A DNA stretch of 58,886 nt from the NCBI GenBank assembly GCA_022340485.1, contig JAJDNX010000111.1, positions 1-58,886 on the forward strand, read 5' to 3'. The translations under genes and the position numbers were made by a program. The notes beneath the pieces are model-generated. The model did no database searches. It worked only from the letters and a program-made list of their open reading frames with translations, and was not told the origin of the DNA. Positions 29,659 through 39,970 of the stretch are shown here, piece by piece (within the stretch, counting starts at the first letter, position 1; each line of letters begins with the position of its first letter). This DNA comes from Gammaproteobacteria bacterium. Its GTDB lineage: Bacteria > Pseudomonadota > Gammaproteobacteria > UBA9214.

Positions 29659-31551
29659 TCAAGCACTCTTGCGTGCTGTCTTGAATTTTTTTATGTGTAT
29701 CAGTAACAACGAAACCGCTGCCGGCGTAATCCCGGGTATGCGTGCGGCCTGGCCAATGGTTTCCGGCCTGACCACTTGCAGTTTTTCACATGCTTCGTTG
29801 GAGAGTCCCCGAACCATAGTGTAATCGAAGTCGAGTGGCAATGGTTGATCCTGCTGCCGCTGCTGCCGCACAACCTCATCATGCTGGCGTTCAAGGTAGC
29901 CGGCATACTTCGCCTGAATCTCTACCTGTTCGGCCACGTCCATTGCAGAGACCCCCGGTCCGATGCCGTCGATCGCTGTCAGAGAGCGGTAGTCGAGCTC
30001 CGGTCTACACAATAACTCGCTGGCACGCAACTCGCGCTGTAACGGCTTTTCCAGTATAGCGGACAGCGCCTGCGCCTGTACCGAGTTTGGGTGCACACAC
30101 ACGGACCGCAGCCGCTGCTGTTCCTGTTCAATGGCATTGCGCCGCTCGCAAAACTGCCGCCAGCGATGCTCGTCAACCAGACCCATTTCGCGGCCAACCG
30201 GAGTCAGGCGCAAATCGGCATTGTCCTGGCGCAGCAGCAAACGGTATTCCGCACGACTGGTAAACATGCGATAGGGTTCGCGGGTACCACAGGTCACCAG
30301 GTCATCGACCAGCACCCCGAGATAGGCCTCATCACGACGTGGCAGCCAGGGTGGCTTACCCTGTGCCTGCCGGGCGGCATTCAGTCCAGCCAGCAGGCCC
30401 TGTGCAGCGGCTTCCTCGTAACCGGTGGTGCCATTTATCTGACCCGCAAAATACAACCCCCTGATGACCTTGGTTTCCAGTGAGTGGCACAAATCGCGCG
30501 GATCAAAAAAATCATACTCAATGGCATAACCGGGCCGGGTGATATGTGCATGCTCAAAGCCGGCAATGGAATGCACCAGCGATTGCTGCACCTCGTAGGA
30601 CAGGCTGGTGGAGATACCGTTGGGATAAACCTCATGGGTATCCAGGCCCTCCGGCTCGACAAAGATCTGGTGCGATGCCTTGTCGGCAAAGCGCACCACC
30701 TTGTCCTCTATGGACGGGCAGTAACGCGGGCCGGCACCCTCGATCGCGCCACTGTACATGGGCGAATCATGCAGACCCTCGGCAATGATTTCATGCGTGC
30801 GGGCATTGGTGCGGGTGATATGACAAAGCAGCTGGCGTGGGTGGTCCTCCACTGTGCCAAGAAAGGACATTACCGGCAACGGTACATCGCCCGGCTGTGC
30901 CTGTAAGCGACTGTAATCAATACTGCGGCCGTCCAGTCGCGGCGGTGTTCCGGTCTTCAACCGCGCGACACGCAACGGCAAGGCCCGCAGGCGTGCCGCC
31001 AGTGCATTGGCTGGCGGATCTCCGGCCCGGCCACCGGCATAGTTGCTTGGCCCGATATGAACGCGGCCACCCAGAAAGGTGCCCACCGTCAATATTACCG
31101 TTGCAGCATAAAACTTCAGGCCCATGCCGGTCACCACACCACGCACCTGTTCTGCGTCAACGATCAGGTCGGCGACTTCCTGCTGGAACAATTGCAGGCC
31201 GGGCTGATTCTCCAGCGTGCGGCGAACGGCCCGGCGGTACAGCACCCGATCCGCCTGGGCGCGTGTGGCGCGTACCGCCGGGCCCTTGCTGGCATTCAAC
31301 ACCCGCAGCTGGATGCCGGCCTGGTCGGCAGCCATGGCCATGACTCCACCAAGGGCATCGATCTCCTTCACCAGGTGGCTTTTTCCAATCCCACCAATGG
31401 CTGGATTGCAGCTCATTTGCCCCAGCGTTTCCAGGTTATGCGTCAACAACAGCGCACGCGCCCCTGCCCTCGCGGCAGCCAGTGCCGCCTCGGTACCGGC
31501 ATGGCCACCACCAACCACGATGACGTCATAGTGTGTTGAACTCCGCGACAT
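29659..31551 (-). CDS. mnmG: tRNA uridine-34 carboxymethylaminomethyl-modifying enzyme subunit MnmG
   Basis: MnmG with MnmE installs the carboxymethylaminomethyl group at wobble uridine 34. The 630-residue FAD protein begins with the dinucleotide-binding loop [17 protein letters not shown] and has the family signature [20 protein letters not shown], given here as the [13 protein letters not shown] part, and the two redox-active Cys are expected in its middle. The C-terminal helical domain ([18 protein letters not shown]) binds MnmE and tRNA. The partner mnmE is about 3 kb upstream, across an inserted block. Confidence 0.97.
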   Translation of the reverse strand: MSRSSTHYDVIVVGGGHAGTEAALAAARAGARALLLTHNLETLGQMSCNPAIGGIGKSHLVKEIDALGGVMAMAADQAGIQLRVLNASKGPAVRATRAQADRVLYRRAVRRTLENQPGLQLFQQEVADLIVDAEQVRGVVTGMGLKFYAATVILTVGTFLGGRVHIGPSNYAGGRAGDPPANALAARLRALPLRVARLKTGTPPRLDGRSIDYSRLQAQPGDVPLPVMSFLGTVEDHPRQLLCHITRTNARTHEIIAEGLHDSPMYSGAIEGAGPRYCPSIEDKVVRFADKASHQIFVEPEGLDTHEVYPNGISTSLSYEVQQSLVHSIAGFEHAHITRPGYAIEYDFFDPRDLCHSLETKVIRGLYFAGQINGTTGYEEAAAQGLLAGLNAARQAQGKPPWLPRRDEAYLGVLVDDLVTCGTREPYRMFTSRAEYRLLLRQDNADLRLTPVGREMGLVDEHRWRQFCERRNAIEQEQQRLRSVCVHPNSVQAQALSAILEKPLQRELRASELLCRPELDYRSLTAIDGIGPGVSAMDVAEQVEIQAKYAGYLERQHDEVVRQQRQQDQPLPLDFDYTMVRGLSNEACEKLQVVRPETIGQAARIPGITPAAVSLLLIHIKKFKTARKSA

Positions 31552-31706
31552 ACTTTAAACACCTGCTAAAAATATGCTGAGTTTACGCTTCCGTACAAAA
31601 GCAGGGCAATGCATCTCCGGACATCAAAATAAACCCCTACTGGATACTATCAATTCAAATATCTTGTGCTAGAATGGAGCGCTATACACCATATAAGGTA
31701 TCTGGA

Positions 31707-32327
31707 ATGAGACTTCTTGAGTTTGGCATGGATGAAGGTGGCGCCAACCCGGTCCCGTCCCACCCAAGATCCTTGCCGGAAACCGCAAAACCCTTCAAGG
31801 TACCGGAATCCGCAGCAGCGCCCTCCTCGCCTAACCCCACCAAAGGCAAGGCAGCGCTCAATCGTGCCGCGCACACCAAAAAGGCCACTGTGTATCCACT
31901 GAAATCAGCGACGACACCGAAAAATCACAGCAAACCTATCGATCTGGAACAGTTACAGCAACGTATCGCGGTGCTGGAACAACGCATCAAGGCACGCGCC
32001 GATGCGCTTGGCAACGAGGTAACTGCCAGGGATCTTGAAATACTCAAAAAACGTATGAAGCTGCTGGAACACAATATTGAGAATGAACTCTGGGCCGCAC
32101 GGCAACGTGAGTACAACATGCTGCAGATGATGGCGAAACCCACTCTGAAGAGTGCCATCAAACAAGGCTGCACAAAATTTACACTGAAAACGCTTCCCAA
32201 GATGCTGCAATCACTTCGCGAATCCTATGGACACTGGTGGTTGAACAGTCAGCCTGGCTGGTGGCATCGCTTTGCGGCTGCCTGGCAGGAATCCCTTGAC
32301 AAGGCACGCGGCCAGAATCGTAACTGA
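31707..32327 (+). CDS. Coiled-coil protein of unknown function
   Basis: The start MRLLEFGM is chosen over an ATG at 31674 that would begin inside a TAGAAT -10-like sequence. The 206-residue product has a low-complexity Pro/Ala/Lys region to about residue 75, then a charged heptad-like helix (LEQLQQRIAVLEQRIKAR and LEILKKRMKLLEHNIENEL) and a Trp-rich end (HWWLNSQPGWWHRF). No enzyme motif is seen. It diverges from mnmG and is convergent with the TetR gene. The function is unknown. Confidence 0.55.
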   Translation: MRLLEFGMDEGGANPVPSHPRSLPETAKPFKVPESAAAPSSPNPTKGKAALNRAAHTKKATVYPLKSATTPKNHSKPIDLEQLQQRIAVLEQRIKARADALGNEVTARDLEILKKRMKLLEHNIENELWAARQREYNMLQMMAKPTLKSAIKQGCTKFTLKTLPKMLQSLRESYGHWWLNSQPGWWHRFAAAWQESLDKARGQNRN

Positions 32328-32386
32328 GCCCGCACTGATTATTGCTGTGTAGTCCCCCCGTACCGCTGCTGTTCACGCGCTGCACC

Positions 32387-33052
32387 CTACCCTGCAACTG
32401 CCCGTAACCCCTTCCATAACAGTTCCAGCTGTTGCCTGTACATGGCGGCAATCGCCGCCGGGTTGCTATGCTGCAAGGCCAGCGGTACACCGTAAAAAAT
32501 CGAAACCAGCCCCACCATGGCGGCCGCGATTGCAGTATTTTCCGGTAATTCACCCTGTTCGATAGCAGTCTGTAGCGAGGTTCGCAGCAAGCCCTCGAGG
32601 CTATCGTCCGGAGTCGACTCTATCCCATCGAGGTCCGAGAATGCCATCATGCGTTCCGCAATCGTAATTTCCGGGCTTTTGTGTCGCACCCGGCTGCGTG
32701 CCTCGTGGGCAATGACCTCTCCCATCAGACCGGGCTTTTTTTGCATCTGGATCGAGGTGTAGCGAAACAAGGCATCGATTACAGACAACCCCTGGTGCTG
32801 TCGCATCGCCTGTTGGCCATACCAATTGAGCTCCAATGTCCACAAACGGTCAAGGTACAGGATGAGGTCTTCCTTTTTTGGAAAATAATTGAAGAAGGTA
32901 GCCTCGGAGATTTGCACCCGCTCACACAATGCCTTCACCGACAAGGTTTCAAAAGGAGCCGCCTCGAGATGATGTGACGCCACTTCCGCAAGCGCCAGAC
33001 GGGTCTTGGCAAACTTGCGTTCACGTAAAGATGGACGGGCTGGATTGGGCAT
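32387..33052 (-). CDS. TetR-family transcriptional regulator
   Basis: The 221-residue protein has an N-terminal helix-turn-helix (about residues 15-62): FAKTRLALAEVASHHLE, then LCERVQISEATFFNYFPKKEDLI, the classic TetR recognition helix. The C-terminal helical half is the ligand and dimer domain and is not assignable. The gene faces an AT-rich 355-bp gap, in which its operator probably lies. Its target is unknown; the methyltransferase beyond the gap is in the same direction and could be a candidate. Confidence 0.88.
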   Translation of the reverse strand: MPNPARPSLRERKFAKTRLALAEVASHHLEAAPFETLSVKALCERVQISEATFFNYFPKKEDLILYLDRLWTLELNWYGQQAMRQHQGLSVIDALFRYTSIQMQKKPGLMGEVIAHEARSRVRHKSPEITIAERMMAFSDLDGIESTPDDSLEGLLRTSLQTAIEQGELPENTAIAAAMVGLVSIFYGVPLALQHSNPAAIAAMYRQQLELLWKGLRAVAG

Positions 33053-33407
33053 TGGTTAAGTCTACCCTAAAAATACACTGGGCAATACATAAATAAATCA
33101 AATTAAATCAATATCATAAAACTCTATCGTCCGATCCGTTTCTTTTCCATAAAAAACACATAGTTTTTGCAGGGAATCCCCTCAAACACACCATTTTTAA
33201 CCGAACATCCTGATCCTGATCGGACAAATACTACAACTATCAATTTAAAAACAAAAGGTTATAAATTATACAGCTATATCTAATTATTGTTAAAACACAA
33301 CTATATGGCAAAAATTAGCGTCATTTGACCCTTTATTTCTTCGTGATATAGAAAAATATAGGGTAACCACTAAATATAACCCTATGCCGACACCCCTGCA
33401 CCATGGA
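33053..33407. other. AT-rich 355-bp gap without a gene
   Basis: This gap between the TetR and methyltransferase genes is strongly AT-rich compared with its surroundings and holds no open frame I can support. It contains an inverted pair GTCCGATC (33129-33136) and GATCGGAC (33218-33225) and the terminator-like repeat listed separately. It probably includes the TetR promoter. Confidence 0.5.
33358..33385 (-). terminator. Weak intrinsic terminator after the methyltransferase gene
   Basis: On the minus strand ATAGGGT and ACCCTAT (7-bp arms) flank a 14-base loop and are followed by ATTTTTC. It begins 23 bp after the methyltransferase stop. The stem is short, so termination may be partial. Confidence 0.45.
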
Positions 33408-34295
33408 CTAGGGTTGCTGGTCGAGTTGCAACACCAACAGCCGGTAGCTTTTGTATTTTTCAAAAATGGCCTGGTTGCGGTGTCCGGAAAGATACTTGTA
33501 ACGAAGACGTGCAAGCTTGTGGCGTGACAGCCATTTGACGAGACGCGTCAGGTACGGATAGCTGCTACGCAAATATTGATCGATCGACCTGGAGGCCGGA
33601 AGCAGCCGTTGTGTCAACCATTCGTCCAGCAGCGCGATATTTGGACTGATCCTGGGGGTAAGATCCTCATCGTGGCACAGGGTGAATGGCGCGGTCGAGA
33701 GCTGCTCGTAAAAGGAGCGAAGCAGATGACCCCCACTGAAACTGCGGTCGCCCTCAGCACCGTCACAATGGGCGCTGGTCTTGAAAAAATCACAAACAAG
33801 CAGCCATCCGCCCGGCTTCAGCAAGACAGGGCTATTCTCGAAGATTTCCGCCAGCGGGATGTACTGGAAGCTCTCGCTGAATAACAGTAGATCATAGCGG
33901 TGCCGACAGCTCGCCAAGGGCAGGGAGCCAAAATCGGATGCAAACAGGGTACTGTCGGTAGGTGTCATGCCCGCCAGGCGAGCACGCACCTGCCGGTTCA
34001 ACTGCGCAGACGGGTTGACGGCATCGACAGCATAACCACGCTCGACCAGTAACTGCAGCATGTGACCGGTGCCACAACCAACGTCAAGAATGCGCGGGGC
34101 AGGGCGGTCTGCGAGCAGCATATCCACCTGCGCCAGCAACATCTCGGTATAACGCTGCTGGGCGAGGGCGATATTGCCGAGCGACAGCGGCAGGTCCGGG
34201 TCCCACAAGCCGTAATGCAAGTCCTCCACATCCAGTAACTGCTGCGCCAGCACCAGCCCCAGCTCACGGGAGGACATCCTTTCCTTGGTAGCCAT
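33408..34295 (-). CDS. Class I SAM-dependent methyltransferase
   Basis: Motif I ILDVGCGTGHMLQLLVERGY lies near residues 69-88 and motif post-I VDAVNPSAQLN follows, so the protein should bind S-adenosylmethionine. A later LKPGGWLLVCDFF is the usual motif III. The N-terminus (LDVEDLHYGLWDPDLPLSLGN) resembles methyltransferases acting on small molecules or on lipid-like substrates, and the C-terminal quarter is basic. The first ATG has a ribosome site AAGGA five bases upstream. It is isolated, with AT-rich flanks. The substrate is unknown. Confidence 0.82.
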   Translation of the reverse strand: MATKERMSSRELGLVLAQQLLDVEDLHYGLWDPDLPLSLGNIALAQQRYTEMLLAQVDMLLADRPAPRILDVGCGTGHMLQLLVERGYAVDAVNPSAQLNRQVRARLAGMTPTDSTLFASDFGSLPLASCRHRYDLLLFSESFQYIPLAEIFENSPVLLKPGGWLLVCDFFKTSAHCDGAEGDRSFSGGHLLRSFYEQLSTAPFTLCHDEDLTPRISPNIALLDEWLTQRLLPASRSIDQYLRSSYPYLTRLVKWLSRHKLARLRYKYLSGHRNQAIFEKYKSYRLLVLQLDQQP

Positions 34296-34443
34296 CCGGA
34301 TCCTTATCTCTGCTGCATCATTGATATACCATCATGAAGTCATACTGGGCAATGTCCGACTCTCTGCAACGATAGATATTTTTTATTATTAATAACAATA
34401 AATTATGAGCTTGCAGGGCAGGGGGCATCGACTCCCTGCCCAC

Positions 34444-35799
34444 TCACTTGCCAATACAAAAACTGCTGAAGATACGGCCCAGCAAATCCTCGCTGCTCAC
34501 CTCGCCGGTGATTTCTCCCAGTACCTGCTGTGCCTGACGTAACTCCTCTGCAAGCAATTCACCCGCTTGCTGTTGCTGCAGTTGCTGCCGCCCGGTTTCA
34601 ACATGCTCATAGGCGCGCCGCAAGGCATCCACATGGCGACGTCGTGCACTGAAGCCACCTTCATTGTGCGCGGTATAGCCAACACTCTGTTTGAGGTGCT
34701 GTCGCAACGCATCCAGGCCGGCTCCCGTATGCAGTGAGAGGGCAATGATTGTCTGCCCGTTACGTTCGCTCCTGCCTGCTGCACGCCCGCTCAGATCGAT
34801 CTTGTTGAAGATAAGGGTATGCGGGACGCCCGTCGGCAGTTCCTCGAGTATGGCCACATCGGCTGCAGTAAAGCCTGACTGGTCATCGACGACCAGCAAT
34901 ACCCGGTCGGCCTGTTCCAGCGCCTTGCGTGCCCGTTGCATGCCGGCCATTTCCACCGGATCGTTGCTGCTGTGCAGGCCAGCGGTATCGAGGATATGCA
35001 GGGGCAGACCATCGATCTGGATATGTTCACGCAACACATCGCGGGTGGTGCCGGGAATCTCGGTAACGATGGCCGCATCGCGCCCCGAGAGGGCGTTCAG
35101 CAGGCTGGATTTCCCGGCGTTCGGGCGACCTGCAATGACCAGCGTCATGCCATCACGTAATAATTGTCCCTGCTGGGCGCGTGCACGCATGTCTTCAAAC
35201 TCTGCGCGCAATACGCTCAGTTGCTGCAGAATGGTGTCGTCCGAGAGAAAGTTGATTTCCTCTTCCGGGAAATCAATCGCCGCCTCCACATACATTCGTA
35301 ACCGGGTCAGGCGGTCCACCAGCGTATGCACACGGCTGGAAAACTCACCCTGCAGGGAACGGGCGGCTGCCCGTGCAGCCATCGTGGTAGCACTTTCGAT
35401 CAGGTCTGCGATGGCTTCTGCCTGTGTCAGGTCGAGTTTGTTATTGAGGAAGGCGCGTTCGGAAAATTCACCGGGACGGGCAGGGCGCGCACCCAGCGAC
35501 AATACCCGCTGCAGCAGGCTGTCCATCACGACCGGGCCACCGTGACCATGCAGCTCGAGCACATGTTCGCCGGTGAACGAGGCCGGCGCTTCAAAGTACA
35601 GCACCAGTCCTTCATCAATCAGGGCACCGTCTGCCTCCGTGAATTGATGGACTTCTGCGTACCGGCATTGGGGCAATCGTCCCAGCAATTGTTGCGCAAT
35701 TGCCGGAGTATCCGTACCCGAAAGACGCACGATACCGACACCACCATGACCGGTCGGTGTCGCGATCGCAGCAATCGTGTCCGTGGCCGGAGTGACCAC
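34444..35799 (-). CDS. mnmE: tRNA uridine-34 modification GTPase MnmE
   Basis: MnmE is the GTPase partner of MnmG in wobble uridine modification. The 451-residue protein starts with GTG ([27 protein letters not shown] after the initiator), has a tetrahydrofolate-binding N-domain, an inserted G domain with [16 protein letters not shown] and NKID, and the C-terminal FCIGK with the conserved catalytic-site Cys. It is 9 bp downstream of yidC, the standard order. Confidence 0.96.
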   Translation of the reverse strand: MVTPATDTIAAIATPTGHGGVGIVRLSGTDTPAIAQQLLGRLPQCRYAEVHQFTEADGALIDEGLVLYFEAPASFTGEHVLELHGHGGPVVMDSLLQRVLSLGARPARPGEFSERAFLNNKLDLTQAEAIADLIESATTMAARAAARSLQGEFSSRVHTLVDRLTRLRMYVEAAIDFPEEEINFLSDDTILQQLSVLRAEFEDMRARAQQGQLLRDGMTLVIAGRPNAGKSSLLNALSGRDAAIVTEIPGTTRDVLREHIQIDGLPLHILDTAGLHSSNDPVEMAGMQRARKALEQADRVLLVVDDQSGFTAADVAILEELPTGVPHTLIFNKIDLSGRAAGRSERNGQTIIALSLHTGAGLDALRQHLKQSVGYTAHNEGGFSARRRHVDALRRAYEHVETGRQQLQQQQAGELLAEELRQAQQVLGEITGEVSSEDLLGRIFSSFCIGK

Positions 35800-35808
35800 A
35801 ATGGCAGA

Positions 35809-37488
35809 CTATGCCTTTTTTGCGCCGCGTTCGATGCGCCGCGTAATGACCCACTGCTGGGCAATGGAGAGGGTGTTGTTGACCACCCAGTAGAGCACCA
35901 GGCCGGATGGGAAAAAGGCGAAAAACACCGTAAACACGACCGGCAAGATCATCATGACCTTGGCCTGCACGGGGTCCATGGGGGCCGGATTCAGCTTCTG
36001 TTGAATCAGCATGGTGATGCCCATCAATAACGGCAGGATGTAATACGGATCCGGGGTGGACAAATCCGTAATCCACAGGATAAAAGGTGCCTGCCGCAAT
36101 TCCACGGCTTCCAGCAACACCCAGTAGAGGGAAATGAACACCGGGATCTGAACCACGATCGGTAGGCAACCCCCCAGCGGATTGATCTTTTCCTTCTTGT
36201 ACAAGTCCATCATCGCCTGGTTGAGCTTCTGGCGATCGTCACCGTAGCGTTCCTTCAGTGTCTTCAGGCGTGGCGCCAGCTTGCGCATGTTCGCCATGGA
36301 TTTGTAGCTGGTCTCCGACAGCTTGTAGAACGCAAGCTTGATCAGCATGGTCACGAGCACAATGGCCCATCCCCAGTTGCCGACCAGTGAGTGGATCTTC
36401 TGCAGCAGCCAGAACACCGGCTGTGCCAGTACCGTGAGCAGGCCGTAATCGACCGTCAACTCCAGGCCCGGTGCAACCTGCTTCATCTCGTCCTGCAGTT
36501 TCGGGCCCAGGAAAATTTTTGTATTGAAGAGTGCGGAATCGCCTGCCGGGACGGTTTGAACCGGAGAGATCATGCCAATCACATACCGCGCATTGCTCAG
36601 GGTCTTGGTGTAGTAACGGTTCGCCTCACCGCGCGCAGGGATCAGGGCACCGAGGAAATAATGCTGCAGCATGGCTGCCCAGCCGTCCGTGATGGTGCGG
36701 TCGAGATCTGACTCGACCATGTCATCAAATTTTATCTTTTCGTACTTTTCTTCCGGGCTGTAGATCACCCCACCCATGTAGGTGTAGATAAAAGAACTCT
36801 GGGCGGTCTCCGCAATCTGTGTGCGCTGCAATTGGCGATACTGCCGGCCGTGCCAGTCTGCTCCACTGTGATTGCGCACTTCATGCTGCAGGTCGATGGC
36901 ATAGCTGCCGCGGTGAAAGACATAACGTTTCGTTACCTCGACACCCTCGGGACTGCGCCAGGTCATGGGTATCACCAGTTCATTGTCTGTATCGGCCATA
37001 CGGTAACTTGTCTGTTCCGGGCTGTAGACAACGTGGTGCGTGGGCTCGGTACCAACGCTGGCTCGCAGGCCTGACTGAATGACAAACAGGTGGGGGAGGG
37101 TATCGTTCAACAGACGGAACGGCGGGGAATCCTTGGCCGTGGTCTCTGGATAGTCCAGCAGATCGGCCTGTCGCAAATCACCGCCGGTGGTATCGATCCT
37201 GATTTTGAAGAGGTCTGTTTCTACATCAATATACTGGGCAGTCTTCAGCAGCTCAGTATCCGGCAGTGCACTGACCTGCGGAGCGGAATCAGCCGAGGTA
37301 CTGGGGAGATCGTCACTGCTGCTTTCAGGCACACCGGCAGGCACACCGGTGGGTGCCAGATCGCTGGTCGCCTCGGGAACAGCAGAACTAGCTGGGGGAG
37401 GAGGGCCGTAGTCTTCCATCCAGGACTGCCAAAGCAGCAGCGTGACAAACGACAATGCAACGAACAAGAACAGGCGTTTGTTATCCAT
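35809..37488 (-). CDS. yidC: Membrane protein insertase YidC
   Basis: YidC inserts and folds inner-membrane proteins such as subunit c. The 559-residue product has an N-terminal anchor (LFLFVALSFVTLLLWQSW), a large periplasmic beta domain, and five C-terminal membrane segments around NWGWAIVLVTMLIKLAFY and GGCLPIVVQIPVFISLYWVL. The conserved Arg in the groove is expected in the FYKLSETSYKSMANMRKL helix. It overlaps yidD by 8 bp. Confidence 0.97.
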   Translation of the reverse strand: MDNKRLFLFVALSFVTLLLWQSWMEDYGPPPPASSAVPEATSDLAPTGVPAGVPESSSDDLPSTSADSAPQVSALPDTELLKTAQYIDVETDLFKIRIDTTGGDLRQADLLDYPETTAKDSPPFRLLNDTLPHLFVIQSGLRASVGTEPTHHVVYSPEQTSYRMADTDNELVIPMTWRSPEGVEVTKRYVFHRGSYAIDLQHEVRNHSGADWHGRQYRQLQRTQIAETAQSSFIYTYMGGVIYSPEEKYEKIKFDDMVESDLDRTITDGWAAMLQHYFLGALIPARGEANRYYTKTLSNARYVIGMISPVQTVPAGDSALFNTKIFLGPKLQDEMKQVAPGLELTVDYGLLTVLAQPVFWLLQKIHSLVGNWGWAIVLVTMLIKLAFYKLSETSYKSMANMRKLAPRLKTLKERYGDDRQKLNQAMMDLYKKEKINPLGGCLPIVVQIPVFISLYWVLLEAVELRQAPFILWITDLSTPDPYYILPLLMGITMLIQQKLNPAPMDPVQAKVMMILPVVFTVFFAFFPSGLVLYWVVNNTLSIAQQWVITRRIERGAKKA

Positions 37489-37717
37489 GATGGTGTGCGC
37501 TCTCCTTTTCCGGCACCGGATCTACCCCACCAGGATGCCAGGGGTGACAACGCAGCACGCGCGCCAGTCCCATTACACTGCCGCGCAGTGCACCATGACG
37601 CTCTATGGCGGTAATTGCATAACTGGAACAAGTCGGATAGTAACGGCAATGATTGCCAAGCCACGGACTGAGCAAAAATCGATAACCACGTATCAGTTGA
37701 ATGATGAGCCAGCGCAT
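37481..37717 (-). CDS. yidD: Membrane protein insertion efficiency factor YidD
   Basis: YidD is a small protein encoded between rnpA and yidC that helps membrane protein insertion. The 78-residue product has the family signature RGYRFLLSPWLGNHCRYYPTCSSYA with its Cys pair, of which I show the LSPWLGNHCRYYPTC part, and the later RCHPWHPGGVDPVP. It overlaps rnpA by 25 bp and yidC by 8 bp, so the three are translated together. Confidence 0.95.
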   Translation of the reverse strand: MRWLIIQLIRGYRFLLSPWLGNHCRYYPTCSSYAITAIERHGALRGSVMGLARVLRCHPWHPGGVDPVPEKESAHHHG

Positions 37718-38070
37718 TGTTTGATCAATTCTATCCAGAGTTTTTCCACTGCCGCATTCAGGTCCCTTTTTGATCGGCCAGCGATACCCGACCGACCCAG
37801 GACCACGATATCCAGCACTCCCAGACGCTGCTGCCAGTGACGATAACTTTCCCGGATAACCCGCTTGATGCGATTACGGGCTACCGCAGTGCGTGCCACC
37901 TTGCGTGAAATCGCCAGGCCCAGGCGAGGATGTTGCAGCTGGTTGGGAGTGGCGAGTACTGTTAACCAACGATTGCTCACCCTGAAACGACAATGCTTGA
38001 ATACCCGCTGGTAGTCATCCGGCCCGGTCAGTCGTACCCGTCCTGGGAAACGCTTCGAGCCACTGCACAA
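37693..38070 (-). CDS. rnpA: Ribonuclease P protein component
   Basis: RnpA is the protein cofactor of RNase P, which trims tRNA 5' ends. The 125-residue product starts with TTG, just 9 bp after rpmH, and reads CSGSKRFPGRVRLTGPDDYQRVF. The RNA-binding box LGLAISRKVARTAVARNRIKR, shown here as the SRKVARTAVARNRIKR part, is intact. No strong ribosome site is seen, so expression may depend on coupling with rpmH. Confidence 0.94.
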   Translation of the reverse strand: MCSGSKRFPGRVRLTGPDDYQRVFKHCRFRVSNRWLTVLATPNQLQHPRLGLAISRKVARTAVARNRIKRVIRESYRHWQQRLGVLDIVVLGRSGIAGRSKRDLNAAVEKLWIELIKQCAGSSFN

Positions 38071-38079
38071 AGCGATGTT

Positions 38080-38214
38080 TCAGACAGACAACCGAGCCCG
38101 GCCCTTCGCACGACGGGCATTGATCACACGACGGCCATTCTTGGTGCTCATGCGGGCACGGAAACCATGTGTCCGCTTACGCTTCAGTTTACTGGGTTGA
38201 TAGGTTCTCTTCAT
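38080..38214 (-). CDS. rpmH: Large ribosomal subunit protein bL34
   Basis: The 44-residue product reads [20 protein letters not shown] then [20 protein letters not shown] and ends RLSV, the bL34 family sequence almost throughout. It is too short for common length cut-offs. It is the first gene of the rpmH-rnpA-yidD-yidC-mnmE cluster and diverges from dnaA. Confidence 0.98.
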   Translation of the reverse strand: MKRTYQPSKLKRKRTHGFRARMSTKNGRRVINARRAKGRARLSV

Positions 38215-38278
38215 GGCACGTCACTTTCAGCTGGTTGTACTCTCGGGTCACGCCAGGCAGGCGCGAAAGGGCGCAAAG

Positions 38279-38306
38279 GTTACAGTTCTCAGGGCCTTAA
38301 TGTCAA
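38279..38306 (-). promoter_or_regulatory. Sigma-70 promoter of rpmH
   Basis: On the minus strand a perfect -35 TTGACA (38301-38306) is followed after 16 bases by TGTAAC (38279-38284) as -10. It lies about 65 bp upstream of the rpmH start, in the divergent region shared with dnaA. Confidence 0.65.
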
Positions 38307-38338
38307 CAACAAGACAACACGATTGCCTGGCATCAGGG

Positions 38339-38347
38339 TGTGGATAA
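38339..38347 (-). promoter_or_regulatory. DnaA box upstream of dnaA
   Basis: TGTGGATAA, the reverse of TTATCCACA, is a perfect strong DnaA box 72 bp before the dnaA GTG. A TATAGA (38362-38367) lies a typical distance after it, so the box may overlap the -35 region of the dnaA promoter and allow autoregulation. The promoter itself is weak by sequence. Confidence 0.75.
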
Positions 38348-38418
38348 CTTTTTTCGACAGGTATAGACTCCCCCTCCTGCAATCGTGGTTGAATAAAGAA
38401 TTAAAGGGGGGATGATCG

Positions 38419-39765
38419 GTGGAAGTTTCACTCTGGCAACAGTGTCTGGTTCGTCTTGAAAACGAGCTGCCAGAGCAGCAATTCAATACCTGGATACGAC
38501 CGCTGCATGCCATTGAAAACGGTGACAACCTGCGCCTGCTGGCACCCAATCAGTTTGTACTCGAGTGGGTACGCAAACATCATTTCGAGACGATCTCGCA
38601 AACACTGAATGACCTGGGTCCGAATGCGGCGACCCGGCTGCAGCTCGATATCGGTAGCAGCAAGAATACAACGGAGCCAGTCACCGCCGGTACCCAGCAG
38701 GTGCCGGTGACCAGTGCCTTTTCCACACCGCAGCCGGTGGCCCACAAGAGCAATATCAACCCCGAATTTACTTTTGAAACCTTTGTTGCCGGCAAATCCA
38801 ATCAACTGGCGCGTGCCGCCTCCATGCAAGTCGGGGAAAATCCCGGTGGAGCTTACAACCCCTTATTCATCTATGGTGGTGTAGGACTTGGGAAAACTCA
38901 CCTGATGCATGCCATCGGTAACGTGATTCTCGCCAACAAGCCCGGTGCGCGCGTCGTCTATTTGCATTCAGAACGCTTTGTTGCCGACATGGTCAGGGCG
39001 CTGCAGCACAACGCCATCAATGCCTTCAAAAACTATTATCGCAGTGCGGATGCCCTGCTCATTGATGATATCCAGTTCTTTGCCAAAAAGGAGCGTTCGC
39101 AAGAAGAATTCTTTCATACTTTCAATGCCTTACTGGAAGGCCAACAGCAGGTGATATTAACCTGCGACCGTTACCCCAAGGAGGTCGAGGGACTGGAAGA
39201 CCGGCTTAAATCGCGCTTCGGCTGGGGCCTGACTGCAGCGATAGAACCGGCAGAGCTGGAAACCAGGGTTGCCATCCTGATGAGCAAGGCCAGCCAAAAC
39301 GAAATCGATCTACCCAGCGATGTTGCCTTTTTCATAGCCAAGCATATCCAGTCCAATATCCGTGAACTGGAAGGCGCCTTGCGTCGCGTAATGGCCAGTG
39401 CACGCTTCACCGGGCAGGTTATCAACCTTGACCTGGCAAAAGAGGCGTTGCGCGATTTACTGGTATTGCAGGACAAACTGGTCACCATTAGCAATATTCA
39501 AAAGGTCGTTGCCGAGTACTACAAGATCCGGGTTGCTGACTTGCTGTCGCCACGTCGCAGTCGCTCGATTACACGACCAAGGCAGATTGCCATGTCGCTG
39601 GCAAAGGAATTGACCACCCATAGCCTGCCGGAGATTGGTGATGCCTTCGGTGGGCGTGATCACACCACGGTATTGCATGCAACCCGCAAGGTCGTTGAAT
39701 TGCGTGACAGTGATTTGCGGATCAACGAGGATTTCAACAACCTGTTGAGAACATTGACAAGTTAG
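38419..39765 (+). CDS. dnaA: Chromosomal replication initiator DnaA
   Basis: DnaA binds DnaA boxes and opens the origin. The 448-residue protein starts with GTG after a strong purine-rich ribosome site (AAAGGGGGG) and reads [24 protein letters not shown]. Domain III has Walker [11 protein letters not shown] near residue 153 and LLIDDIQFF; domain IV has the box-binding signature [11 protein letters not shown] near the C-terminus. The linker domain II is short. It leads the dnaA-dnaN-recF-gyrB block. Confidence 0.98.
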   Translation: MEVSLWQQCLVRLENELPEQQFNTWIRPLHAIENGDNLRLLAPNQFVLEWVRKHHFETISQTLNDLGPNAATRLQLDIGSSKNTTEPVTAGTQQVPVTSAFSTPQPVAHKSNINPEFTFETFVAGKSNQLARAASMQVGENPGGAYNPLFIYGGVGLGKTHLMHAIGNVILANKPGARVVYLHSERFVADMVRALQHNAINAFKNYYRSADALLIDDIQFFAKKERSQEEFFHTFNALLEGQQQVILTCDRYPKEVEGLEDRLKSRFGWGLTAAIEPAELETRVAILMSKASQNEIDLPSDVAFFIAKHIQSNIRELEGALRRVMASARFTGQVINLDLAKEALRDLLVLQDKLVTISNIQKVVAEYYKIRVADLLSPRRSRSITRPRQIAMSLAKELTTHSLPEIGDAFGGRDHTTVLHATRKVVELRDSDLRINEDFNNLLRTLTS

Positions 39766-39970
39766 CGTGGAAATCTTGTGGATAACTTTTGACGCCTAAC
39801 TTATCCACTGTTATCCACAGTTTGCCAACAACACATCAGGTGGCCCAGCGCCAACTTATCATCATTGCAGGATATTGTTATAAATACGGTTTATTGAGTT
39901 ACCCACAAAAATACAGTCGCTTAATAAACACAGTAACCAGAGTAAATAACTTAAACATAAATTAACAACT
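39766..39970. other. Candidate replication origin oriC (dnaA-dnaN gap)
   Basis: This 205-bp gap holds a perfect inverted DnaA box (39777-39785), a one-mismatch box TTATCCACT (39801-39809), a perfect box TTATCCACA (39811-39819) and a one-mismatch TTACCCACA (39899-39907). The right half (about 39870-39970) is AT-rich and could be the unwinding element. No GATC site occurs in it. Gene direction changes around dnaA and parAB/parS are near, as expected of an origin. The rpmH-dnaA gap, with one box, is a less likely alternative or a second part. Confidence 0.7.

Noticed and set aside
34691-35545. Open frame of 284 codons antisense to mnmE
   Set aside because: Mirror frame of a well-identified gene, Arg/Ser-rich and without domain signs.
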